From Deltaproteobacteria bacterium (lineage in GTDB: Bacteria > Desulfobacterota > Desulfovibrionia > Desulfovibrionales > Desulfovibrionaceae), in contig JAJBSY010000450.1 of assembly GCA_020861205.1 (NCBI GenBank), positions 1 through 17,683 on the forward strand: DNA of 17,683 bases, given 5' to 3'. The translations under genes were made by a program, and so were the position numbers. Within the stretch, counting starts at the first letter, position 1, and the number at the start of each line of letters is the position of its first letter. Below are positions 7,091 to 14,369 of this stretch, piece after piece. A model generated the notes under the pieces. The model was given only the letters and a program-made list of their open reading frames with translations. It was not told where the DNA came from and ran no database searches.

Positions 7091-8697
7091 CGCGCGCCGC
7101 CAACCTGACCGTTCCGGAGCGCAAGGCCCTGCGCCTCACGGTTCTCTGCCTCGCCCTCCTGGGCGGGGCCGGCCTTTTTCTGGGGTATCCGAATCCCGTC
7201 TACCAGCTTCCGCCGCTGATCCTGCTGTTCCCGGCGTGCCTCGCGACCTTCTCCCGCATCATGCCCGGCGCCAAAAGCTGTTTCCACGCGAGCTGGCTGT
7301 GCGCCACCATCGGCAACAGCGCCTGTCTCTACTGGATCAGCGTCCCCATGCACGACTTCGGCATGGTTCCCTGGGCCTTGACCCTGCCTGCCGTGCTGGC
7401 CCTCGGCGCGTACCTCGGCCTCTACGGGGCGATTTTTTCGTTGCTTTACAGGCTTTTCCGCCGACGGCTCCCTTTTTTTGCCGCCCTGTTTCTGGTCTGC
7501 CCCCTCTGGGCGGCCCTCGATATCGCCAAGGAATACCTGTTTACGGGCTTCCCCTGGGTCTCGCTGGCTACGGCCTTCATCGCCTGGCCCGATTGGGCGC
7601 GGGCGGCGTCCGTCGTCGGTTCCAGTGTCCTTTCCGGGTTGTTCGCCCTGGCGGCCGTCGCCCTGGCCGAGGCCAGGCCCGTCCGCCTGTCGCCCGGTCT
7701 CGCGCCGTCTCCCGCACCCAAAAAACGGCAGCGGGTTTGCGCCGCCATAGCGGTCGCCACTCTGCTCGCAATCTACGCCTGCGCCTTTATCCCCCCGCTT
7801 CCCCAGGGCAGGTCCGTCACCGTCGGGCTGGTCCAGGGAAACGTGGACCAGAACCAGAAATGGGACCCCGCGTACCAGATTGGGACGCTTTCCCGCTACC
7901 TCACGCTTTCCGAATGGACGGTGAACCCGTCCATGGGGCGGCTCGCCAAACCCGTGGACGTCATCCTCTGGCCGGAAACGGCCATGCCCTTTTACCTGGA
8001 GACCAACGCGCCGCTCGCGGACAGGCTCGCCGCCTTTTCCACGCGGTTTTCCGTGCCGATTCTTTTCGGCGCGCCCGGCAGGAGCGACAGGCCGGACGGG
8101 ACGGGATTTTACAACCGCATGTGGTTGCTGACGCCCGACTCTTCCGGGCGCCAATTCTACGACAAGGGACACCTTGTCCCCTTCGGCGAATACGTGCCCT
8201 TGAATATCCCGCTGCCGTTCCTAGAATATCTCCTGCAGGGGCTGGACTTCATACCCGGCGCCTCGCAAGCGCCTCTGAGAACGGGCGATCTTGCGCTGGG
8301 GGGGCTTATCTGTTATGAAGCCATCTTCCCCGGCCTTGCCCGCCAACGCGTTGCGGACGGCGCCAATTTGCTGGTCAACATCAGCAACGACGCCTGGTTC
8401 GGCAACACCTCCGCGCCGGTGCAACACCTGCACCTGACGGCCATGCGGGCCATCGAGCAGGGGCGGTACGTCGCCCGCGCGACGAATACGGGCATCAGCG
8501 CGGTCATAACCCCGAGGGGGGAAATCGCCGCGCGCGGCTCGCTGTTCAAGGCGGAGGCCCTCGCCGGCACCGCGCGTCTGGTGACGGGCCTGACCGTTTA
8601 TCACCGCATCGGCCCCTTCCTCCTCTGGGGATGCCTTATCCTTACCTTCGCGGCCGTTGCCTGGAGCCTTCGTTCAAGACGCCGCGGCGGGGAATAG
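7087..8697 (+). CDS. lnt: Apolipoprotein N-acyltransferase, 536 aa
   Basis: Inner-membrane enzyme that adds the third acyl chain to the N-terminal Cys of apolipoproteins. The N-terminal ~235 residues hold several hydrophobic membrane segments (for example ALRLTVLCLALLGGAGLFLG near 13-32), then a periplasmic carbon-nitrogen hydrolase domain. The catalytic triad is intact: E297 in LWPETAMPFY, K360 in YDKGHLVPFGEYVP, and C409 in LICYEAIFP. A final membrane segment lies near 505-528 (IGPFLLWGCLILTFAAVAW), followed by a basic tail. GTG start overlaps the corC stop by 4 nt, so initiation is probably coupled. Size is close to E. coli Lnt (512 aa). The gene ends 30 nt before prfB. Confidence 0.96.
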   Translation: MTRAANLTVPERKALRLTVLCLALLGGAGLFLGYPNPVYQLPPLILLFPACLATFSRIMPGAKSCFHASWLCATIGNSACLYWISVPMHDFGMVPWALTLPAVLALGAYLGLYGAIFSLLYRLFRRRLPFFAALFLVCPLWAALDIAKEYLFTGFPWVSLATAFIAWPDWARAASVVGSSVLSGLFALAAVALAEARPVRLSPGLAPSPAPKKRQRVCAAIAVATLLAIYACAFIPPLPQGRSVTVGLVQGNVDQNQKWDPAYQIGTLSRYLTLSEWTVNPSMGRLAKPVDVILWPETAMPFYLETNAPLADRLAAFSTRFSVPILFGAPGRSDRPDGTGFYNRMWLLTPDSSGRQFYDKGHLVPFGEYVPLNIPLPFLEYLLQGLDFIPGASQAPLRTGDLALGGLICYEAIFPGLARQRVADGANLLVNISNDAWFGNTSAPVQHLHLTAMRAIEQGRYVARATNTGISAVITPRGEIAARGSLFKAEALAGTARLVTGLTVYHRIGPFLLWGCLILTFAAVAWSLRSRRRGGE

Positions 8698-8727
8698 ATA
8701 CGAATACTTTTACAGGGATTGCACACC

Positions 8728-9844
8728 ATGTATCACGTAACGGAACTTCGCTCGGCGGCGGCAGCCGCTTTCGCCCACTTCGACGCCATCTGGGGGCGTC
8801 TTTGACCACTCCAAACACAAACACCGCCTGGAAGAGATAGAACGGCAGCTCGCGGCCCCGGACGCCTGGGAAAACCCCGAAACCCTCACGCCGGTTTTGC
8901 AGGAAAAAAGCCGGCTGGAAACCGAGATCGGGCGCAGCGAACGGCTCGAACGGATGCGGAACGACGTTTCCGACTGGCTGGGCCTGGTGGAGGAAGAGGA
9001 ATCCCAGGAGAGCCTGGCACCCCTGGCTGAAGCCCTGGACACGCTTACGGAAGCCCTGGCCCAGGCGGAACTGGACATGCTCCTTTCCGGCAAGGAAGAC
9101 AGGCAGAACGCCATCCTGGAAATTCACCCCGGCGCCGGCGGCACCGAAGCCCAGGACTGGGCGGCCATGCTTCTGCGCATGTACCAGCGTTGGGCCGATT
9201 CCCGCCACTTCACCACCGAAATTCTGGATTTCCTCGACGGCGACGAAGCGGGCCTCAAGAGCGTCACCTTGAGCATCAAGGGCGAAAACGCCTACGGTCT
9301 TCTCAGGAACGAAAAAGGCATCCACCGCCTTATCCGCATCTCCCCGTTCGACTCCTCGGGGCGGCGCCACACGTCCTTCGCTTCCGTTGACGTCATCCCG
9401 GACGTGAGCCAGGATATCCAGATCGACATCAACGAGGGGGATTTGCGCATCGACGTCTTCCGCGCCAGCGGCGCGGGCGGGCAGCACGTCAACAGGACCA
9501 ACTCCGCCGTGCGCATCACCCACCTCCCCACGGGCATCGTCGTGCAGTGCCAGAACGAGAAATCCCAGCACCGCAACAAGGACACCGCCATGCAGGTCCT
9601 GCGCGGGCGTTTATACGAAAGGGAACTTAGACTGCTTGAAGAAGAGCATAAAAGCCAGTATCAGGAAAAAGACGCCATCAATTTCGGCAGCCAGATCCGC
9701 ACGTACACGCTGCAACCGTACAGGTTGGTCAAGGACAACCGGACCGGTACGGAGGTGGGTGACGTGGACTCCGTTCTGAACGGGAACCTGGACACTTTAA
9801 TCAAGGACCTTCTCCTGTATCGCCATGCCGCAAAAACAACCTGA
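8728..9844 (+). CDS. prfB: Peptide chain release factor 2, expressed by +1 programmed frameshift (371 aa)
   Basis: RF2 recognises UAA/UGA and triggers peptide release. The product is read as 8728-8802 (25 codons), slip at CTT-TGA, then 8804-9844. The first part ([10 protein letters not shown]... to IWGRL) ends at an in-frame TGA; one base (8803) is skipped and translation continues as [12 protein letters not shown]. After joining, the codon-recognition SPF falls at 205-207 and the catalytic GGQ at 250-252, the same numbering as E. coli RF2, which confirms the reconstruction. The usual RF family sequence [11 protein letters not shown] lies in domain 2. AGGGA (8713-8717) precedes ATG 8728. The 3' end overlaps the diguanylate cyclase gene by 20 nt. 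It is not a pseudogene: the shift site is the known autoregulatory one. Confidence 0.97.
8791..8806 (+). promoter_or_regulatory. prfB programmed +1 frameshift site
   Basis: TGGGGGCGTCTTTGAC: internal Shine-Dalgarno-like GGGGG (8792-8796), 3-nt spacer, slippery CTT (8800-8802), in-frame UGA (8803-8805) followed by C. Layout and spacing match the E. coli prfB site. When RF2 is scarce, slow termination at the UGA permits the +1 shift, giving autoregulation. Confidence 0.96.
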
Positions 9845-10688
9845 CACCGCCGCGCCGGACCTGGCGCCGCAGCTTATAAAAAAACTGGAATCCGTGCTGC
9901 GGAAAATTCAGGAAAGGATTGCCGTCGAGCGCTCCCCGGGGCACAAGTTCGCGCTCATCCACATGGTGGAGGAACTCAGCATCGAGGAGTGGCACGCCAT
10001 CGCCTCCCGGCTCGACCTGCACGGCTGGCTGGCCCTGCCCCTGGACAAGGAGGATGGCGTCCCGCTTGAGGCGCTGCGGCTGACCCTGGAGGAACTGACC
10101 CGCCAGCGCGACCATGACTTTCTGACGGGCCTCGCCAACCGGCGGCTTTTCGACCGCCTGGCCCAACAGGAATTGCAGCGGGCGCTGCGCACGGATACGC
10201 CCCTGAGTCTGGTCATGATCGATATCGACAATTTCAAGGAAGTTAACGATACGTTCGGCCACGCCGTCGGCGACAAGGTCCTGATCGCCCTCGCCGATTT
10301 GCTCAGGCGTTCCATGCGGGTATACGACGTGGCGGCCAGGATCGGCGGCGAGGAATTCTGCCTCGTCCTTCCCGGCGCGACGAGCCTTCAGGCTTACGAT
10401 CTCTCGATGCGCATTCTGGAGGATTTCAGCGCCATGGAGTTCGAGGCGGCCAGCGGCGAACGCTTCACCCGAACGTTTTCCGCGGGCGTCGCGACGAGCA
10501 AAAACCGGCGGGGCTTCGATACCGTGGAGGACCTCCTCCGCCTGGCCGACGAATTTCTTTACAAGGCGAAAAGCCAAGGGAAAAACCAGGTCTGCACCTT
10601 GGCCTCCAGGCACGCCGTCACCGATAATCCGGCGCTGGTCCAGGTTGCCGAAAAACAGTTCTTATTCACGGGGAAAACAGCTTCATGA
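9825..10688 (+). CDS. GGDEF-domain diguanylate cyclase, 287 aa
   Basis: Predicted to make c-di-GMP from two GTP. The catalytic domain spans about 108-265 with DFLTGLANRRLFD (112-124), DIDNFKEVNDTFGH (137-150) and an active-site GGEEF at 174-178. The inhibitory I-site RxxD is intact (R165-VY-D168, five residues before GGEEF), so product feedback inhibition is expected. The ~105-residue N-terminal region is mostly helical, lacks membrane segments and has no domain I recognise. No EAL domain is attached. It begins inside the last 20 nt of prfB and ends in an ATGA overlap with the next gene, so it is probably translated from the same message as its neighbours. The segment after ~270 is not conserved GGDEF sequence. 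Confidence 0.93.
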   Translation: MPQKQPDTAAPDLAPQLIKKLESVLRKIQERIAVERSPGHKFALIHMVEELSIEEWHAIASRLDLHGWLALPLDKEDGVPLEALRLTLEELTRQRDHDFLTGLANRRLFDRLAQQELQRALRTDTPLSLVMIDIDNFKEVNDTFGHAVGDKVLIALADLLRRSMRVYDVAARIGGEEFCLVLPGATSLQAYDLSMRILEDFSAMEFEAASGERFTRTFSAGVATSKNRRGFDTVEDLLRLADEFLYKAKSQGKNQVCTLASRHAVTDNPALVQVAEKQFLFTGKTAS

Positions 10689-11506
10689 CCGAAAACGCGA
10701 CTCTCAGCATCGCCGTTGTCAGCGGCAAGGGCGGCGTGGGCAAAACCAACATCGCCCTCAATCTTGCGTATGCGCTGTACCGCGCCAAGCAACGGGTTCT
10801 GCTCATGGACTGCGATCTGGGCCTTGCCAACCTGGACGTGCTGCTCGGCATCGCCCCGAAAGTCTCCATCGAACAGGTGATGCTGGGCGAGGCGAACTTT
10901 GCGGATGCGGTCGTCGGCATCGAACCCGGTGGCTTTTCCCTCCTGCCGGCCTCCTCGGGAGTCGAGGCGCTGGAAGGAGCCGCTTCGTCGCTCCGGTCGT
11001 CCTTCCTCAAACAGCTTAACGCGGTCGCCAGGCAATACGACTACCTCATCCTGGACGTGGGCGCCGGCATTACCGAGGCGGTACAGGCCTTCGCGTCCAA
11101 GGCCGCGATGCGCATCGTCATCGTCACGCCGGAACCGACCTCGATCACCGACGCCTATGCCCTCATCAAGGTTCTGCTCACCCAGCAAGGGATCAGGGAT
11201 TTCCATATCCTGGTGAACCAGGCCGAGTCGGCCCGAGAGGAAAAAGCCGCGTTCACCCGGCTCGCGGCTGCCTGCGACAAATTTTTGGGCATCAAACCGG
11301 GGCTTCTCGGCGGCATCCGGTACGATCCGGCCATGATCCAGGCGGTGCGCCGCCAGGAACCGCTGCTCAAATCCTCCCCCGCATCGCCCGCCGGGAAGGA
11401 CCTGGTCGCCGCGGCCGTCAAGCTGCACAAGCTGAAGGGGACCATTGCCGCCGACCCGGACGAGCCTCTGCACACGGCGGACGAGCAACCCGCCGCGCAC
11501 GGATAG
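10685..11506 (+). CDS. MinD/ParA-family ATPase, FlhG (YlxH)-like, 273 aa
   Basis: Deviant Walker A P-loop ATPase: GKGGVGKT at 14-21 with signature Lys15 and Lys20, then LLMDCDLGLANLDVLLGI (about 38-55) and the Walker B-like LILDVGAGI near 120-128. The DLGLANLDVLLG stretch and the GFSLLPASSG segment (about 82-91) are typical of FlhG/YlxH proteins that regulate flagellar number and placement, more than of MinD or plasmid ParA. There is no clear C-terminal amphipathic membrane-targeting helix; the C-terminus is instead a disordered acidic tail. ATG 10685 overlaps the stop of the GGDEF gene (ATGA). No flhF, fliA or minC/E lies next to it, so the cargo it positions cannot be inferred. Pairing with a GGDEF gene suggests motility, polarity or surface signalling, as an inference. 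Confidence 0.85.
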   Translation: MTENATLSIAVVSGKGGVGKTNIALNLAYALYRAKQRVLLMDCDLGLANLDVLLGIAPKVSIEQVMLGEANFADAVVGIEPGGFSLLPASSGVEALEGAASSLRSSFLKQLNAVARQYDYLILDVGAGITEAVQAFASKAAMRIVIVTPEPTSITDAYALIKVLLTQQGIRDFHILVNQAESAREEKAAFTRLAAACDKFLGIKPGLLGGIRYDPAMIQAVRRQEPLLKSSPASPAGKDLVAAAVKLHKLKGTIAADPDEPLHTADEQPAAHG

Positions 11507-11597
11507 CGCCCCGAAGCGATAGCATCGCCATGCCCGGTTCATTCGCGCTCCCGGTTCGCGGGAAGGCCGCTTGGCGCCCTTTATTCCGGTTTTATAT

Positions 11598-11631
11598 TTG
11601 GCTTGCGCTGGTTTTTTTTTTATGCCATTAA
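11598..11631 (+). promoter_or_regulatory. AT-rich candidate promoter of HU gene
   Basis: An AT-rich island with a run of ten T (11612-11621) precedes the HU gene. Possible pairings are TTGGCT (11598-11603) with TATGCC (11621-11626), or TTGCGC (11603-11608) with CATTAA (11626-11631), both with 17-nt spacers. Neither is strong; the region as a whole is the likely promoter. Confidence 0.3.
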
Positions 11632-11675
11632 AAGAGCAGGTTGCCAGTGATCGGACGTTAAACGGGAGGCCTTGC

Positions 11676-11951
11676 ATGAACAAGAGCGAGCTCATCAAAG
11701 AATTGGCTGATGAGTGTTCTCTTCCGGCGGAAGAATCCACCATGGTGGTCAACGTCTTTTTCGACAGCATGAAGCAGGCGCTTGTGGAGAATAACCGCGT
11801 GGAAATACGCGGCCTCGGCAGCTTCAAGCTGAAAAATTACGAAGGGTACACCGGCCGCAACCCCAAAACCGGCAAAAGCGTCACCGTGGCGCCCAAAAAG
11901 CTGCCCTTCTTCCGGGCCGGCAAAGAACTGAAAGAATATATCAACGAATAA
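11676..11951 (+). CDS. HU/IHF-family DNA-binding protein, 91 aa
   Basis: Small nucleoid protein that bends or wraps DNA as a dimer. It has typical family length and order: helical N-terminus (MNKSELIKELADECSLP), dimer core, IRGLGSFKLKNYEGY (about 47-61), then the beta-arm with the DNA-intercalating proline in GRNPKTGK (63-70) and the C-terminal helix FFRAGKELKEYI. The start is ATG 11676 with GGGAGG (11664-11669) 6 nt upstream; an upstream in-frame start at 11571 would add a non-homologous hydrophobic extension. It sits alone, 169 nt after the FlhG-like gene, behind an AT-rich promoter region, and ends 48 nt before a strong terminator. HU-beta-like versus IHF-like cannot be settled by eye. Confidence 0.95.
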   Translation: MNKSELIKELADECSLPAEESTMVVNVFFDSMKQALVENNRVEIRGLGSFKLKNYEGYTGRNPKTGKSVTVAPKKLPFFRAGKELKEYINE

Positions 11952-11961
11952 CCGTCCAGCC

Positions 11962-12924
11962 TTGCTGCACACCGACGGGTCCACAGAAAAAAAATTGCGC
12001 GCGCCACGGTCTGCCGTGGCGCGTTTTTTCATTCACCTGTTTTTTTTCTGCGCCATCGCGTGCATACCGTATCAGGCCGCTCACGCCTCCCTTTCCGGCA
12101 GCGGCGCGCCGGCCGCGCGCATTCTCTACACTGCGGACACCCTCGGCTGCATCCATCCCTGCCGGACGTGCGGCGGTTCTTCCCAAGGCGGCATCGCCAG
12201 GCGCGCCGCGTTGCTCCGGGAGTACGCCGCCGGCCGCCCCCGGCCGCTCATCCTCGCGGGGCCCAACGAATTTTACAGCGACAGGAAAGAACCCGACCCG
12301 GCGACCGCGGACCGACTGGCTCCCGCCCTCAATGCGGCGTTCGCCAGGATGCCGTACGCGGCCGTCTATCTTTCACCCGCGACGGCAAGGGATTGGCGGC
12401 GCCGCAACCTCGCGGCGCCCCCGGCGGCCGTGCCGGTCGCGGACCGGCCTGTCATCCGGGTTTTCCAGGCGGGCCGGCTGACCGTTGCCTGCGTCTTTCT
12501 GCCCCCCGGCGCCGAGCCCGGCGGCGGACCGTCTCCCGACCAGATCCTGGCCGCCCGGCTCGCGGCTAGTGAGGCGGCGCTCTCCGCCGAGGTGGTCATC
12601 GCCGTCTCCCCATGGGGGATGATGGCGGAAAATTCCCTGGCCTCTTCCTTGGGGGGATACTACCACATCGTCCTCGGCGGCGGGGAGGGCATTGCCGTTC
12701 CCGGCCAGGCAACCGGCGACCCCGGCGCGCCCGGTCCCTTGTGGGTCCGATCGGACCGGCGCGGCCGGGCCGTCAACGTTGTGGACATCCATGCCCTGCC
12801 CACTCCCGGGAGTCCGTGGCTTGAAGGCGTGCATTTCACTTCCCGCCTCCATTTTCTCGAACCGGACCTCCCGCAGGACGAAGACGTCCTGGATGCCGTA
12901 AAAGGCTTGAAAGACGTCGAGTGA
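11962..12924 (+). CDS. Predicted exported protein, UshA/metallophosphatase-like N-terminus, about 300-320 aa
   Basis: I do not recognise a named gene. A signal peptide is clear: basic KKLRAPRSAVAR, hydrophobic FFIHLFFFCAIACI, cleavage probably after AHA (residue 42), so a periplasmic product. The mature N-terminus ILYTADTLGCIHPCRTCGG (54-72), then QGGIARRAALLRE, resembles the opening of UshA/5'-nucleotidase-type metallophosphatases (LHTNDxHG...GGLARRA). The metal-ligand His of the NDxHG motif is Leu here and the next GD motif is absent (ILAGPNEF). Three cysteines (63, 67, 70) form CX3CX2C, which could bind metal or form disulfides. The start is uncertain: TTG 11962, TTG 11995 and GTG 12016 all keep the signal core, and none has a good Shine-Dalgarno. 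The HU terminator lies inside this 5' end. Likely a non-catalytic or altered relative. Confidence 0.7.
   Translation: MLHTDGSTEKKLRAPRSAVARFFIHLFFFCAIACIPYQAAHASLSGSGAPAARILYTADTLGCIHPCRTCGGSSQGGIARRAALLREYAAGRPRPLILAGPNEFYSDRKEPDPATADRLAPALNAAFARMPYAAVYLSPATARDWRRRNLAAPPAAVPVADRPVIRVFQAGRLTVACVFLPPGAEPGGGPSPDQILAARLAASEAALSAEVVIAVSPWGMMAENSLASSLGGYYHIVLGGGEGIAVPGQATGDPGAPGPLWVRSDRRGRAVNVVDIHALPTPGSPWLEGVHFTSRLHFLEPDLPQDEDVLDAVKGLKDVE
12000..12029 (+). terminator. Strong intrinsic terminator after HU gene
   Basis: Perfect 10-bp stem CGCGCCACGG / CCGTGGCGCG (12000-12009, 12014-12023) with TCTG loop, followed by six T (12024-12029). An A-run upstream (11986-11994) may let it also act on the opposite strand. 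It falls within the first codons of the downstream exported-protein gene if that starts at 11962. Confidence 0.92.
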
Positions 12925-12980
12925 CGGGTGCTCACGCACCGTTCGGAGGAAGCCGGGGCGGAAGCTTCCGGGGCAGGTTC

Positions 12981-13508
12981 TCAACGCATGGCCGTGATGG
13001 CCAGGGTGAGGAATTCGTCAAGCGACAGCCCTATCCGTTCGCATTCACGGATACGCTCGCGGCTGACGGCGGCGGCGAAGGCTTTGTCCTTCATTTTCTT
13101 TTTCAGGCTCCCGGCCTCCATGCCCTCCATCCCCATCGGCCGAACGAGGGCGGCGGCCGTCACCATGCCGGTGACGGTTTCCCCGGCGCGCAGGGCGAAG
13201 TCCAGGCGGGATTCCGGCAAAACTTCCGTGTACTCGCTGTTGTGCGCCTTGATGGCCTTCACGCCCTCAGCCGGCAAAACCCCGTCCAGCAGTTCCTCCG
13301 CCATGAGCCCGTGCCGTTCCGGGTCATCCTTTGTGTGGGGGAAGTCCACGTCGTGGACGAGCCCGACGAGTCCCCACAGTTCCTCGTCCTCCCCGAAATG
13401 CCGGGCCATGGCGCGCATGACGGCTTCGGAGGACAAGGCGTGCCGGAGCATGTGGGGTTCCGGATTCTGCCTCCGTATCAGGTCAAGCGCCGCCTCGCGG
13501 GTAAACAT
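12981..13508 (-). CDS. HD-domain phosphohydrolase-like protein, 175 aa
   Basis: Small stand-alone HD-superfamily protein. Metal-binding candidates are visible in order: H23 (MLRHALSSEAVM), the H52-D53 pair in GLVGLVHDVDF, and H66 in DDPERHGLMAEELL, followed by KAIKAHNSEY near 85-94. The family is widespread as a predicted hydrolase; the substrate is not known. No signalling or RelA/SpoT domain is attached. ATG 13508 is preceded by GGGAG (complement, about 13515-13519). It is the last gene of a leftward operon, 18 nt after the J-domain gene, and converges with the exported-protein gene across 56 nt that hold only a short GGTGC/GCACC hairpin (12927-12940) and no T-run. Confidence 0.85.
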   Translation of the reverse strand: MFTREAALDLIRRQNPEPHMLRHALSSEAVMRAMARHFGEDEELWGLVGLVHDVDFPHTKDDPERHGLMAEELLDGVLPAEGVKAIKAHNSEYTEVLPESRLDFALRAGETVTGMVTAAALVRPMGMEGMEAGSLKKKMKDKAFAAAVSRERIRECERIGLSLDEFLTLAITAMR

Positions 13509-13526
13509 GAAAGACTCCCGGGTTTC

Positions 13527-14345
13527 TCAGTTGGTGATGCGCAGATACAAATCCCCGCGCCATTTGCCGATGCGCTTGCCCATTCCCTTGAGCCGGATGG
13601 GACGGCCGGTCTCGAACCCCGGCGGGAGAGTCACCTCGACCGTATGGGATTTTCCGAAAACACCCTGGTGGATCTGAAGCCGCAGCCGTTTGCCGGGCGT
13701 CAGGGGCCCGGCCACCTTGACCGTCTGCTCCTCGTCTATCTGGCGGCGAAACCAGTCGGAGACGGTATCGGCCGTGCGGCCCAGCAACCCGTGTTCCGCG
13801 AAAGCCGCGGACCTTTTCCCGCGAGAGGCTCCTCCGGGCTGTTTGCGGGCGGCCTCTTCCCGGATCTGGGTGTAAATGTCTTCGAACACCCGGCGTGCGA
13901 AAGGGTCGCGCAGCAGGTCGCGCAACACGTCCTCGCGTTTCATTGCCCGGCCGTTACCCGTTTCCGGCGGCCTTTCGTCACGTCCCGGCGACGCGGCACC
14001 GGCATCCGGCCCCGCCTTGGCCGAAGCTCCTTGCCGCTCTTCCTGAAATTTCTTCTTCGCCCGCTCGTAGGCCCTGTGCGCGTCGGCCCTTGCCCGCTCC
14101 GTGGCTTCGGCCCTGGCCTGGTTGCGCGACTGGCCGCGCGGGCGGCCGCCTCCGGCCGCCTGCTGCGGCGTGGTAAGAAAGACGTAGGCCTCGTTCAGAA
14201 GCTGGAATTCTTTCCCGGCGTCAGGATTGTCGGGATGCAGGTCCGGGTGCAGCTCAAAGGCCATCCTGCGGTACGAGCGCTTGATCTCGTCCGCGGAAGC
14301 GTCATCGGCAAGGGCGAGCCGTGCCAGCGCCTGTTTGCGCGTCAT
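13527..14345 (-). CDS. J-domain (DnaJ/CbpA-like) co-chaperone, 272 aa
   Basis: Predicted Hsp70 co-chaperone that stimulates DnaK ATPase. The N-terminal J domain (about 1-62) has HPD at 33-35, immediately repeated as HPDLHPD, and KRSYRRMAFELHPD in helix II. There is no cysteine-rich zinc finger and no Gly/Phe region. A charged, Ala/Arg-rich probable helix (about 65-130) takes its place. The C-terminal ~60 residues (VTLPPGFETGRPIRLKGMG) match one DnaJ C-terminal beta-domain, so it resembles a shortened CbpA. ATG 14345 has GGGAGG 4 nt upstream. It lies 24 nt after the CoA-binding gene and 18 nt before the HD gene, in one operon. Confidence 0.88.
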   Translation of the reverse strand: MTRKQALARLALADDASADEIKRSYRRMAFELHPDLHPDNPDAGKEFQLLNEAYVFLTTPQQAAGGGRPRGQSRNQARAEATERARADAHRAYERAKKKFQEERQGASAKAGPDAGAASPGRDERPPETGNGRAMKREDVLRDLLRDPFARRVFEDIYTQIREEAARKQPGGASRGKRSAAFAEHGLLGRTADTVSDWFRRQIDEEQTVKVAGPLTPGKRLRLQIHQGVFGKSHTVEVTLPPGFETGRPIRLKGMGKRIGKWRGDLYLRITN

Positions 14346-14369
14346 TGGACCTCCCCTGTCCGGACCGGC

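Noticed and set aside
6910..8172. 420-codon leftward frame antisense to corC and lnt
   Set aside because: Low-complexity Arg/Gly/Pro-rich translation, no domain, opposite a gene with an intact catalytic triad.
8728..8896. prfB as a broken gene with a premature stop
   Set aside because: The stop is the programmed frameshift UGA, with correct slippery site and spacing, and the joined product has canonical motif positions.
8642..9571. 309-codon leftward frame antisense to prfB
   Set aside because: prfB on the other strand is unambiguous; this is a GC-driven shadow.
11502..11580. Third copy of the dispersed element (GATAGCGCCCCGAAG after the FlhG-like gene)
   Set aside because: Only about 9 bp match one end; no matching opposite end or internal TTGATAC at the expected distance.
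11571..11675. N-terminal extension of the HU protein
   Set aside because: It would add a hydrophobic segment never seen in HU/IHF; ATG 11676 has GGGAGG at ideal spacing.
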